A stretch of 64,000 bases of DNA from Siphonodentalium dalli (taxonomy: Eukaryota > Mollusca > Scaphopoda > Gadilida > Siphonodentaliidae). The stretch lies in the NCBI GenBank assembly GCA_032622095.1, contig CP136069.1, forward strand, positions 1,552,001 to 1,616,000. Reading direction: 5' to 3'. Position numbers and translations under genes: made by a program. The notes under the pieces were generated by a model. The model ran no database searches. It was not told where the DNA came from and worked only from the letters and a program-made list of their open reading frames with translations. Position 1 is the first letter of the stretch, and every line of letters begins with the position of its first letter. Shown here one piece after another: positions 1 through 8,735 of this stretch.

Positions 1-778
1 GTCTGAAGAGAGCACGCGATGTGCCAAATTTTGCAAGTGTCGGTTCAGTGTTGTGGGTCAGGGGAGGGGTGGTCCGAGGTACCAAAATTTAGTTCGTCTC
101 CGAATCATATGAAACTTGGTATATAACATCTACCTTATACGTTGATCATAAAACTGAAAACAGATCGTAAATCCGTTAAAAAATGGCGGAGATTTGGGCC
201 CTCAAACTTTGAATGTGGGCCCGTATTCTTTCTAATAAACAAAATGTTATTCGTCTCTGAATGAGACAAAATTTATAAAAAATAATCAATGTAACTAGCT
301 GATCACAATACTCAAAACAATTTTAAAATCCATTGGAAAATAACGGAGTTACGGGCTCTCAAAATTCGCATTTTGGGCCGGGTTTGACTATTTCCCAATC
401 CCGTCACCCAATTTCGAGGCAGGGGTGGGGTCACTTCCAAACACTTGAGATCAACCCACACATGTTAAGGGAAAGATATAATCATCCTACTTCATATTTT
501 CCGTCCCTTAACTGCGATTCATTGAGCTCATGATTTGGCCTATTATTATACTTCCATGGTGTAACCAAGGAAGTATATTGTTTTTCTACTGAGGTCGTTT
601 TCCGTTTATTTCGAAATACTCAGAAACTGATTGCAGTAGGAACGCGAAATCTCTAGCGAATGTAGGCATCGAAGGTTTACTACATATAATGGTATCCGGA
701 TTTCCGCCCAATGTTTCTTGGCGGAGTTATGGCCCTTTTGCGATTATTTTTCATTGTTATTATTATTATTATTATTAT
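1..778. repeat. Family B unit, 3' part, cut by window start
   Basis: The sequence matches the later B units; base 1 lines up with base 60001. It holds the last part of sub-repeat 2, sub-repeats 3 and 4, the hairpin at 547-577, the module of about 200 bp, and an ATT tract. Where a normal B unit would continue with a new B body, a second hairpin follows at 779 and family E begins. The B array therefore almost certainly extends left of the window. Open frames here, such as 333-533, recur in every B unit and look non-coding. Confidence 0.93.
547..577. repeat. Conserved imperfect hairpin, once per A/B/E unit
   Basis: A 31-nt inverted repeat: 9-bp arms TATACTTCC / GGAAGTATA, an A-A mismatch, then TGGT / ACCA closing on a GTA loop. 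It follows an ATT run and precedes TTGTTTTT. The same hairpin starts at 779, 2227, 6784, 7007, 8736, 10465, 12194, 13923, 15652, 17381, 19110, 20840, 22569, 24298, 26027, 27756, 29485, 34953, 36713, 38472, 40231, 49647, 51407, 53166, 57027, 58787, 60547 and 62307. It marks the left edge of a module of about 200 bp. A role as a transposon terminus is inference. Confidence 0.9.
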
Positions 779-2226
779 TATACTTCCATGGTGTAACCAA
801 GGAAGTATATTGTTTTTGTACTGAGGTCGTTTTCCGTTTATTTGAAATACTCAGAAACTAATTGCAGTAGGACCGTGAAATCTCTAGGGAATGTAGGCAT
901 CTAAGGGATACTGAAAATGAAGATATCGCGATTTCGACCCAACGCTTCCCCACGGTGTGAAATTAAAAATAAAAAAAAAAAATATTTTTCACTATTATTA
1001 TTATTATTATTATACTCAACACTTTTGCAACGCCTTAATATCTGAAAGTATGGGGAGTATCGAAGTGAAAATTTGTATGTATGTTGGGTTCAATGAGTTC
1101 TAACCGGTCGGCATACAACGAATATTGTCCGCGTTTACCCCGCGGAGTTATCTCCCTTTATATGAACAAAATGTCATTTATTATCTCGGAAATTATAGGG
1201 AGCAGAGCATCGAAAATTGGACCGTATGCACACCTCGATATGCCCTACTGCCCACGCGCATCAAAACTTGTGTCCGCGCTTTCCCTGAAGAGTTACCGCC
1301 CATAAATAGGCAAACCTCTATTTCATTGTACTCTGTTGTCGTCTCGTATCATTCCAGATAACTGCATTTGGTTTTCACAGTCGTGTTATTCTTTGTCAGT
1401 TTAGTCCGAGAAAGAAAATTGGACAGGGTCGGACATATATTTTGACACTGGGGTGGGGGGGCAAATTTTTTGCAAAATTAAATTTTGTTTGACATTTATC
1501 TATTTAAGTTTATGTATGTCCCGAACGATAACAAACCCATACCGGAAAGGATTTTTGAAATCCGAGAAGAAATGCAAGAGTTACGGGCCCTCAAAGTTTG
1601 CAATTTGGGCCGATGTGCTTGTGAACACATCTCCTCCGAAGATGTCGAACTTTGGATGTCATCTGATACGCCAATGCGTGCGGGCTGAAGAGAGCACGCG
1701 GTGTGCCAAATTTTGCCAGTGTAGGTTCAGTGATGTGGATCAGGGGAGGGGCGGTCCGGGGTTCCAAAATTTATTTCGTCTCCGAATTATATGAAACTTG
1801 AAATATAACATCTACCATACACGTTGATCACAAAACTGAAAACAGATCGTAAATCCGTTAAAAAATGGCCGAGATTTGGGCCATCAAAATTGAATCTGGA
1901 CCCGTATTCTTTCCAATAACCAAAATGTTAGCCGTCTCCGAATCAGACAAAATTTATAACAAACAACTATGTGAGGAGCTAATCACAATACTGAAAACAA
2001 TTTTAAAATCCATTGGAAAATAACTGAGTTACGGGCCCTCAAACTTCGCATTTTGGGCCGGGTTTGACAATTTCACATTCCCGTCACCCAATTTCGAGGC
2101 AGGGGTGGGGTCACTTCCAAATACTTGAGATCAACACACACATGTTAAGGACAACATATAATCACCATACTTCATATATCCCGTCCCTAAACTGCGATTG
2201 TTTCAGCTCATGATTGTCCCTATTAT
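779..2226. repeat. Family E tandem repeat, copy 1 (1,448 bp)
   Basis: It starts at the hairpin (779-809) and is followed directly by a second, near-identical copy; the spacing differs by one base in an A-run near 970. In order: hairpin module to about 1000, ATT tract, a body starting ATACTCAACAC, a segment containing GAGTTATCTCCCTTT, then three sub-repeats starting near AAATCC at about 1557, 1851 and 2008. Families A and B have four such sub-repeats, so E lacks one of about 290 bp, which accounts for its shorter period. Frames at 1081-1305 and 1125-1361 recur in copy 2 and show no coding signature. Confidence 0.93.
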
Positions 2227-2824
2227 TATACTTCCATGGTGTAACCAAGGAAGTATATTGTTTTTGTACTGAGGTCGTTTTCCGTTTATTTGAAATACTC
2301 AGAAACTAATTGCAGTAGGACCGTGAAATCTCTAGGGAATGTAGGCATCTAAGGGATACTGAAAATGAAGATATCGCGATTTCGACCCAACGCTTCCCCA
2401 CGGTGTGAAATTAAAAATAAAAAAAAAAATATTTTTCACTATTATTATTATTATTATTATACTCAACACTTTTGCAACGCCTTAATATCTGAAAGTATGG
2501 GGAGTATCGAAGTGAAAATTTGTATGTATGTTGGGTTCAATGAGTTCTAACCGGTCGGCATACAACGAATATTGTCCGCGTTTACCCCGCGGAGTTATCT
2601 CCCTTTATATGAACAAAATGTCATTTATTATCTCGGAAATTATAGGGAGCAGAGCATCGAAAATTGGACCGTATGCACACCTCGATATGCCCTACTGCCC
2701 ACGCGCATCAAAACTTGTGTCCGCGCTTTCCCTGAAGAGTTACCGCCCATAAATAGGCAAACCTCTATTTCATTGTACTCTGTTGTCGTCTCGTATCATT
2801 CCAGATAACTGCATTTGGTTTTCA
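2227..2824. repeat. Family E tandem repeat, copy 2, truncated
   Basis: Almost identical to the first 598 bp of copy 1. Homology stops abruptly inside the body, just after GCATTTGGTTTTCA, where copy 1 continues with CAGTCGTG and this copy switches to block D1. The break is mid-unit, not at an ATT tract, so it marks a rearrangement or the start of another element. Confidence 0.9.
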
Positions 2825-3062
2825 TATTATGCTACACGCGAAACGGAGATGACTTTTAGCAAATCCAGTCCAAAACGGATCCAAATCGACCTGTTTTAGA
2901 AAAGTCGTTCATTTTGTTTTCACTTTTTGAAAAAGGCTCCAATATTTCAACCAAAACTTTCGGACTTAGAACATTATTTTTTTCTCAGTCAAGTGAAAAG
3001 AGCTCTTCAGAATAATTCCGCTTATATATATAATATATATTATCTATATATACGCCAAAAAT

Positions 3063-3356
3063 TTGTCACTCCCCTCTCTCCTTCCTCCGGCTACCCCATC
3101 CCCCGTGGGATGGAACCTACCTCCGATTCGAATACACCCGTCATGCCGCGGGCCAGTCTCATTCCTCTACCAGAGAACTGATAGAACGCCCGTCGAATTC
3201 CAACAATCATTTCCAGAGTGCTATATTGGTATGAGTTCATATCGGAGCCGTTATAAAGCAAATAACTTGGATTTTAATATAAACCCACCTATTCGTAAAT
3301 TGTGTAGCCCATGGTGTGTGGTAAATTATCATTTTATCGTGTATAGTGTGTCATGA
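3063..3356 (+). other. 97-codon open frame in block D, probably non-coding
   Basis: An open frame of 97 codons with an equivalent of the same length in D2 (30667-30960). I recognise no domain, signal peptide or membrane segment. Three of the visible differences between copies change amino acids (Ser to Phe, Phe to Met, Cys to Trp), which does not suggest purifying selection. It overlaps another frame (2927-3181) in the same block. Listed only because it is the longest frame shared by both D copies. Confidence 0.15.
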
Positions 3357-3712
3357 GCTATCTGCGTGCGTGCATTTCACTTTTGTATTTTCTTTCGCAT
3401 CTTCAACGCACTGCATATCATATACAACCAAACAAAATACAAACATTACATTAATTTGATCACACAAGACTTCGTTATATGGTGTATATTTCTACTAACG
3501 TAATGACGACGTATAGCCAATTATTCCATTTGCGATAACAACGATAAACACATAGAAACATGCAAACATCATCAGTTTCGTAAGATCAATTTGTATATTG
3601 TTTATATTCTAGTTATTTATCGAATATAAAAAGCATCTTTACATTATCTTTAGTTTGGTATTATTCGTATTTGATGATTAAAATACACCAAAACATGTTA
3701 AAAATAAAAAAT

Positions 3713-3805
3713 AAAAAAAGATAATTTGACGGGATTCGAACTCACGTCGCAATAAAACACAAACTGAATGTTTGACGCTCTCTCCACTCGGCTACGCACT
3801 GCGCT
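3713..3805 (-). pseudogene. tRNA-like sequence (Pol III boxes A and B), D1 copy 1
   Basis: Read on the minus strand, it has a box A match TAGCCGAGTGG (3784-3794), a small arm CAAAC-ATTCA-GTTTG where the anticodon arm would lie, and a box B match AGTTCGAATCC, followed by seven T (3713-3719), a typical RNA polymerase III stop. The seven bases before box A do not pair with those after the T arm, the T stem is weak and the anticodon loop is short, so it is not a working tRNA. A tRNA-derived (SINE-like) promoter is the best reading; transcription is untested. Confidence 0.6.
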
Positions 3806-3983
3806 GTTAATTTATAAGAAAATATATTAGTATTAAATATGTAGGCATATAACTGTGTATATTTAAACTTTATATCCAAACTGATTGAAATCGAATATAA
3901 AAAGCATCTTTACATTATCTTTAGTTTGGTATTATTCGTATTTGATGATTAAAATACACCAAAACATGTTAAAAATAAAAAAT

Positions 3984-4076
3984 AAAAAAAGATAATTTGA
4001 CGGGATTCGAACTCACGTCGCAATAAAACACAAACTGAAGGTTTGACGCTCTTACCACTGGGATACGCACTGCGCT
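3984..4076 (-). pseudogene. tRNA-like sequence, D1 copy 2
   Basis: Same layout one unit (271 bp) on. Here box A reads TATCCCAGTGGTAAGAGC, arguably more tRNA-like beyond the core than copy 1. Box B (AGTTCGAATCC) and the following T-run are kept. There is no pairing acceptor stem. The matching diverged copy in D2 is also the last of its array. Confidence 0.6.
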
Positions 4077-4162
4077 GTTAATTTATAAGAAAATATATTA
4101 GTATTAAATATATAGGCATATAACTGTGTATATTTAAACTTTATATCCAAACTGATTGAAAT

Positions 4163-4973
4163 GCGTGACTATATATATATACCCCTTTCCGCTATACGGG
4201 GAACAGGAAAATGCACCTATTCTTCCCACCAAATCCAAAAGGGCTAATTAAAGACCAAGGTAATGCCGTAGCAGGTACATTTGGATATTCTATTCACGCC
4301 CCCCCCCCCCCCAAATCTTGACCGCTATACTTCAAATTCAAACATCGAGAATTTTTTTTTTGACGAGTACATCTGATAGCTAGTGTTCACGCGCATCTAG
4401 AGCGCAATTTTCTAATTTTCAGATGGAACGGAACGGTTTACTCGTGACAACGCTATATATCATAAATATGTATACTTCTGTAGTCTATCACTAGCCGATT
4501 TTTAGCCCCAAATCCAAACGGGCCGATGTAGGAGCGAGTTTAATGCGGTGGTACATAAGCCGGTATACTGTAGGTATGACTCTAAAATTTGACCTCTCTA
4601 ATATAAACGCAACCTGCTCAAGGGAGTGTTTGTGTCGGGTGGGTTCAGATTTGGAAAATTCCACCGAAGATCAAATGGGCAAAATTACTCCGAAAATCAT
4701 ATATTGAGATAAAAACTTTTCGATGAGTGGATGTGATAAGTAGTATATAAACGCAAGATTAGTACACTTTTTAATGATTTATATTGAACGGTTTAACCCT
4801 GGTAGCGTATAACGTTGTGACGGGTGATATATATTACTCAAATTCAAACCCTCTCTTCATGACGCAAATTCAAACGGACTTAGCAAGAAGCAAGGCAAAT
4901 GCATGAATATGCTCACCGATATACTATATAGGTATGTCCGCTCTAGTGTAAAAGTAACATATTGTCACGATTT
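4163..4973. other. Non-coding part of D1 with diverged internal repeats
   Basis: No gene is visible. It opens with a TA run and CCCCTTTCCGCTATACGGGG, then a C14 run at 4299-4312 (C11 in D2), then several loosely similar phrases built around AAATCCAAAAGGGC and AAATCCAAACGGGC at irregular spacing. They suggest an old, decayed tandem repeat. Confidence 0.6.
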
Positions 4974-5233
4974 GACCTGTCCAAAACACTCCCCGGACAA
5001 AAGTTTTCCTAGGTATAAAATTTCGTCGAAATCCGATCGTTTTACTCGATTTGACCTTGAACTTACCATTTCGAATGTCAATGTCAGGTCGGGGTCACGA
5101 CTTGACCCGCCCAAAAGACTCCCCGGACAAAAGTACCCCTAGGTATCAAATTTCGTGGAAATCCGCATGTTTTACCCGATTTGACCTTCGATTGACCATT
5201 TTGAAGACCAAGGTCAGGTCGGGATGGGATGGG
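4974..5233. repeat. Diverged 130-bp direct repeat at the D1 right end
   Basis: Two copies start at 4974 and 5104. Both run GACCYGYCCAAAA, ACTCCCCGGACAAAAGT, CCTAGGTAT, AAATTTCG, GAAATCCG, GATTTGACC. They are clearly related but differ at many positions. The second ends in a (GGGAT)n run at 5221-5242. The pair recurs in D2 at 33110-33369. Confidence 0.85.
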
Positions 5234-5247
5234 ATGGGATGGAATAC

Positions 5248-5286
5248 CATGGAAGTATATCTGATTCCATGGAATCTGACCTCTAG
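5248..5286 (+). mobile_element. Putative Helitron-like 3' terminus of D1
   Basis: CATGGAAGTAT (5248-5258), then the palindrome GATTCCATGGAATC (5263-5276), six bases, and CTAG (5283-5286) followed by T. Canonical Helitrons end in CTRR with a short hairpin just upstream and a T next to the end. D2 has the identical arrangement (palindrome 33399-33412, CTAG 33419-33422) before a different neighbour, which supports a true boundary. Confidence 0.5.
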
Positions 5287-6022
5287 TTATTATTATTATT
5301 ATACTGGACACTTTTGCAACCCTTATTACTCGAAAAGTACCAGGAGTAGCACACTAAAACTTGGTACGTATCTTGGGATCAAAGAGTTGTATGCCATCGT
5401 CGCATAACGAATATTGTCCGCGTTTTCCCCGAGGAGTTATCTCCCTTTATTTGAAAAAATGTCATTTTATTATCTCGGAAATTATAAGAAGCAGAGCATC
5501 GAAAATTAGACCGTATGCACATCTCGATATGCACTACTGCCCACGGGCATAAAAACTTGGGTCCGCCCTTTCCCTGAAGAGTTACCGCCCATAGTTGGCA
5601 AACCTCTATTTTATTGTACTCTGTTGTCCTCCCGTATCATTCCAGATAACTGTATTTGGTTTTTGTAGTCGTGTTGACCGTTGTCAGCTTAGTCCGAGGA
5701 AGAAAATTTGACAGGGTTGGACATATATTTTTACACTGGGGTGGGGGCAATATTTTCGCAATTTTTTTTTATTATTGACATTCATCTATTTAAGTATGTA
5801 GATTCCCTGAACGAAAACAAACCCATACCGGAAAGGATTTTTGTAATCCGAGAAGAAATGCAAGAGTTACGGGCCCTCAAAGTTTGCAATTTGGTCCCAT
5901 GTGCTTGTGACCCTATCTCCTCCGAAGATGTCGAACTTTGGATGTCGTCTGATATCCCAGTGCGTGCGGTCTGAAGAGAGCACGCGATGGGCCAAATTTT
6001 GCCAGTGTCGGTTCAGTGTTGT

Positions 6023-6048
6023 GGGTCAGGGGAGGGGGTGGTCCGGGG
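6023..6048 (+). other. Potential G-quadruplex motif in B' sub-repeat 1
   Basis: Four G-tracts (6023-6025, 6029-6032, 6034-6038, 6045-6048) have loops of 3, 1 and 6 bases and fit the usual G3+N1-7 rule. A second such motif lies at 6318-6342 in sub-repeat 2. Amplified A and B copies mostly have only three long tracts here. Confidence 0.55.
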
Positions 6049-6317
6049 TACCAATTGTGTATTCTTCTCCGAATCGGATGAAACTTGGAATATAACATCC
6101 ATACCGCCAACCGATCTAGAAACTGAAAGAATTTCGAAAATCCATTGAAAAATGTCAGAGTTGTGGGCCTTCAAACAATGCAAATTTGGCCCCATATGCT
6201 TGTGATCACATCTCCTCCGAAGATGTCAAACTTTGGATGTCAACTGATACGCCAATGCGTGCGGTCTGAAGAGAGCACGCGATGAGCCAAATTTTGCCAG
6301 TGTCGGTTCAGTGTTGT

Positions 6318-6342
6318 GGGTCAGGGGAGGGGTGGTCCGGGG
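6318..6342 (+). other. Potential G-quadruplex motif in B' sub-repeat 2
   Basis: G-tracts at 6318-6320, 6324-6327, 6329-6332 and 6339-6342 have loops of 3, 1 and 6 bases. In the equivalent position of the B1-B3 units the last tract reads GAGG, which breaks the motif. Confidence 0.55.
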
Positions 6343-7006
6343 TACCAAAATTTATTTCGTCTCCGAATCATATGAAACTTGATATATAACATATACCATA
6401 CACGTTGATCATAAAACTGAAAACAGATTGTAAATCCGTTAAAAAATGGCGGAGATTTGGGCCCTCAAACTTTGAATGTGGGCCCGTATTCTTTCCAATA
6501 AACAAAATGTTATAACAAATAATCAATGTAAGTAGCTGATCACAATCCTCAAAATAATTTTTAAATCCATTGGAAAATAACGGAGTTACGGGCTCTCAAA
6601 ATTCGCATTTTGGGCCGGGTTTGACTATTTCCCAATCCCGTCACCCAATTTCGAGGCAGGGGTGGGGTCACTCCCAAACACTTGAGATCAACCCACACAT
6701 GTTACGGGAAAGATATAATCATCCTAATTCATATTTTCCGTCCCTTAACTGCGATTTATTGAGCTCATGATTTGCCCTATTATTATACTTCCATGGTGTA
6801 ACCAAGGAAGTATATTGTTTTTCTACTGCGGCCGTTTTCTGTTTAATTGGAAATACTCAGAAACTAATGGGAGGAGGACCGCGAAATCTCTAGCGAATGT
6901 AGGCATCTAAGGTCTACTAAAAATAATGCTATCCGGATGTTGGTCCAATATATTTTGACAGAGTTATGGCCCTTTTTCGATTATTTTTCATTATTATTAT
7001 TATTAT

Positions 7007-8735
7007 TATACTTCCATGGTGTAACCAAGGAAGTATATTGTTTTTCTATTGGGGTAGTTTTCCGTTTATTTGAAAATACTCAGAAACTAATTGCAGCAGG
7101 ACCGCGAAATCTTTAACGAATATAGGCATCCGAGGTCTACTAAAGATAATGATATCCGGATTTCGGCCCATTGTTTCAAGACAGAGTTATAGCCCTTATT
7201 CGATTATTTTTCATTATTATTATTATACTACAGTATTTTTCAACGCCCAAATCTCTGAATGTATTAGTACTAGAAAACTCAAGTTTGGTACGTATGTTGG
7301 GGTAAATGAGTTCTATGCCTTTGGCTCATAACGGATATTGTCCGCATTTAACCCGTGGAGTTATCTCCCTTTATATGAAAAAATGTCATTTTTATTATCT
7401 CGGAAATTATAAGGAGCAGAGCATCGAAAATTGGACCGTATGTACACCTCGGTATGCCCTACTGCCCACGGGCATCAAAACTTGTGTCCGCGCTTTCCCT
7501 GAAGAGTTACCGCCCATAAACAGGGGAACCTCTATTTTATTTTACTCTGTTGTTCTCCCGTATCATTCCAGATAACTGCATTTGGTTTTCATAGCCGTGA
7601 TGACCGTTCTCAGTTTAGTCCGAAAAAGAAATTTTAACAGGGTCGGACATATATTTTTACACTGATGTGGGGGCAAAATTTTCTCAAAAATGTTTTTTTG
7701 ATCGATATTCATCTATTTAAGTATATGCATTCCCTGAACGAAAACAAACCCAAACCAAGAAGGATTTTTGAAATCCGATAAGAATTGCAAGAGTTACAGG
7801 CCCTCAAATTTTTGCAGTTTGGGACATGTGCTTGTGACCACATCTCCTCCGAAGATGTCGAAGTTTGGATGTCAACTGATACGCCAACGTGTGCGGACGA
7901 AAGAGTGCACGCGGTGGGCTAAATTTTGCCAGTGTCTGTTCATTATTGTGGGTATGGGGAGGGGTGGTCCGTGGTACCAATTTTTAATTCTTATCGGAAT
8001 AAGATGAAACTTGGAATTTAACATCTACAACACCACCCGATCTAGAAACTGAAAGAATTTGGAAATTCCATTGAAAACTGACAAAGTTAGGGGCCCTCAA
8101 ATTTTGCAATTTTGGGCCCATGTGCTTGATAACACATCTCCTCCGAAGATGTCGAACTTTGAATGTCATCTGATACGCCAATGTGTGTAGGCTGAAGAGA
8201 GCACGCGGTGTGCCAAATTTTGCCAGTGTCGGTTCAGTGTTGTGGGTCAGGGGAGGGTTGGTCCGAGGTACAAAAATTTATTTCGTCTCCGAATTATATG
8301 AAACTTGGAATATAACATCTACCATACACGCTAATAACAAATCTGAAAACAGATCGTAAATCCGTTAAAAACTGGCGGAGATTTTGGAACTCAAAGTTTG
8401 AATATGGGCCCATATTCTTTCCAATAACCAAAATGTTCTTCTTTTCCGAATCAGATGAAATTAATAATATGCAATCTCAGTAAGTAGCATATAACAAAAC
8501 TTAAAACAATTTTGAAATCCATTGGAAAATCACGGAGTTATGGTCCTTCAAAAATTGCATTTTGGGCCTGGTGTGACAATTTCCCAATCCCGTCACCCAA
8601 TTTCGAGGCAGGAGTGGGGTCAATTATAAACACTTGAGATCAACACACAAATGTTAAGGACAGTACACAATCATCTTACTTCATATTTTCCATCCCTAAA
8701 CTGCGAATTGTTCAGTTCATGATTCGCCCTATTAT
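7007..8735. repeat. Family A reference unit (copy 1) with internal structure
   Basis: Hairpin 7007-7037; module of about 200 bp to about 7215; short ATT tract; body starting ATACTACAG near 7226; a segment with GAGTTATCTCCCTTT; then four diverged sub-repeats starting at about 7771, 8063, 8358 and 8515 (292, 295, 157 and about 221 bp). Each sub-repeat opens near AAATCC and soon has a version of GGAGTTAYGGGCCCTCAAA. The first two also share TCTCCTCCGAAGATGTCGAA, a CACGCGGTG segment and a G-rich stretch. The unit is thus a higher-order repeat. Confidence 0.9.

Larger units (their letters stand above)
3621..4162. repeat. 271-bp tandem repeat in D1, two copies
   Basis: Copies run 3621-3891 and 3892-4162, each starting CGAATATAAAAAGC and ending CTGATTGAAA. 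They are almost identical except in the tRNA-like core: copy 1 has TGAATGTTTG and copy 2 has TGAAGGTTTG with a changed box A. The same unit occurs four times in D2 (31225-32301). Each unit has a minus-strand tRNA-like promoter followed by T-runs. Confidence 0.95.
2825..5286. mobile_element. Block D, copy 1: putative non-autonomous Helitron-like element
   Basis: About 2.4 kb, repeated as D2 (30462-33422) with scattered differences. The shared part starts near AATCCAG at 2862; the first 40 bp are unique to D1. In order: a TA-rich stretch near 3027-3055, a segment with non-coding frames, a 271-bp tandem repeat with tRNA-like promoters (3621-4162), a C14 run (4299-4312), a pair of 130-bp repeats (4974-5233) that also contains a GGGAT run, then the end. 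The right end has CATGGAAGTAT (5248-5258), a 14-bp palindrome and CTAG followed by TTATT. That resembles a rolling-circle transposon 3' end. No transposase or Rep frame was found, so the class is inferred. Confidence 0.6.
5287..7006. repeat. Diverged single B-like unit (B')
   Basis: It begins with an ATT run and ATACTGGACACTTTTGC, a clear relative of the B body start ATACTTGACAC. Four sub-repeats start near 5847, 6137, 6430 and 6562; the third is shortened. A hairpin and diverged module occupy 6784-7006. Many substitutions relative to B1-B3 show that it escaped, or predates, the homogenisation that keeps the B arrays uniform. Open frames inside (5708-5974, 5901-6095) have diverged counterparts elsewhere and look non-coding. 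Confidence 0.9.

Noticed and set aside
3063-3356. 97-codon frame kept in D1 and D2 as a real small gene
   Set aside because: Visible differences between copies change the protein, and there is no domain or other support; kept in the list only at low confidence.
3728-4076. Functional tRNA genes
   Set aside because: No acceptor stem can form, the T stem is weak and the anticodon loop is abnormal; only the Pol III promoter boxes and T-run are convincing.
4299-4312. C14 run as a functional element
   Set aside because: It varies to C11 in D2, as expected of a slippage-prone homopolymer or sequencing noise.
5221-5242. Telomere-like (GGGAT)n tract
   Set aside because: Only about four pentamers, inside block D, and not a known telomere motif; a simple repeat.
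2825-5286. LTR retrotransposon or LINE
   Set aside because: No long terminal direct repeats, no reverse transcriptase frame and no poly-A tail at the shared end.
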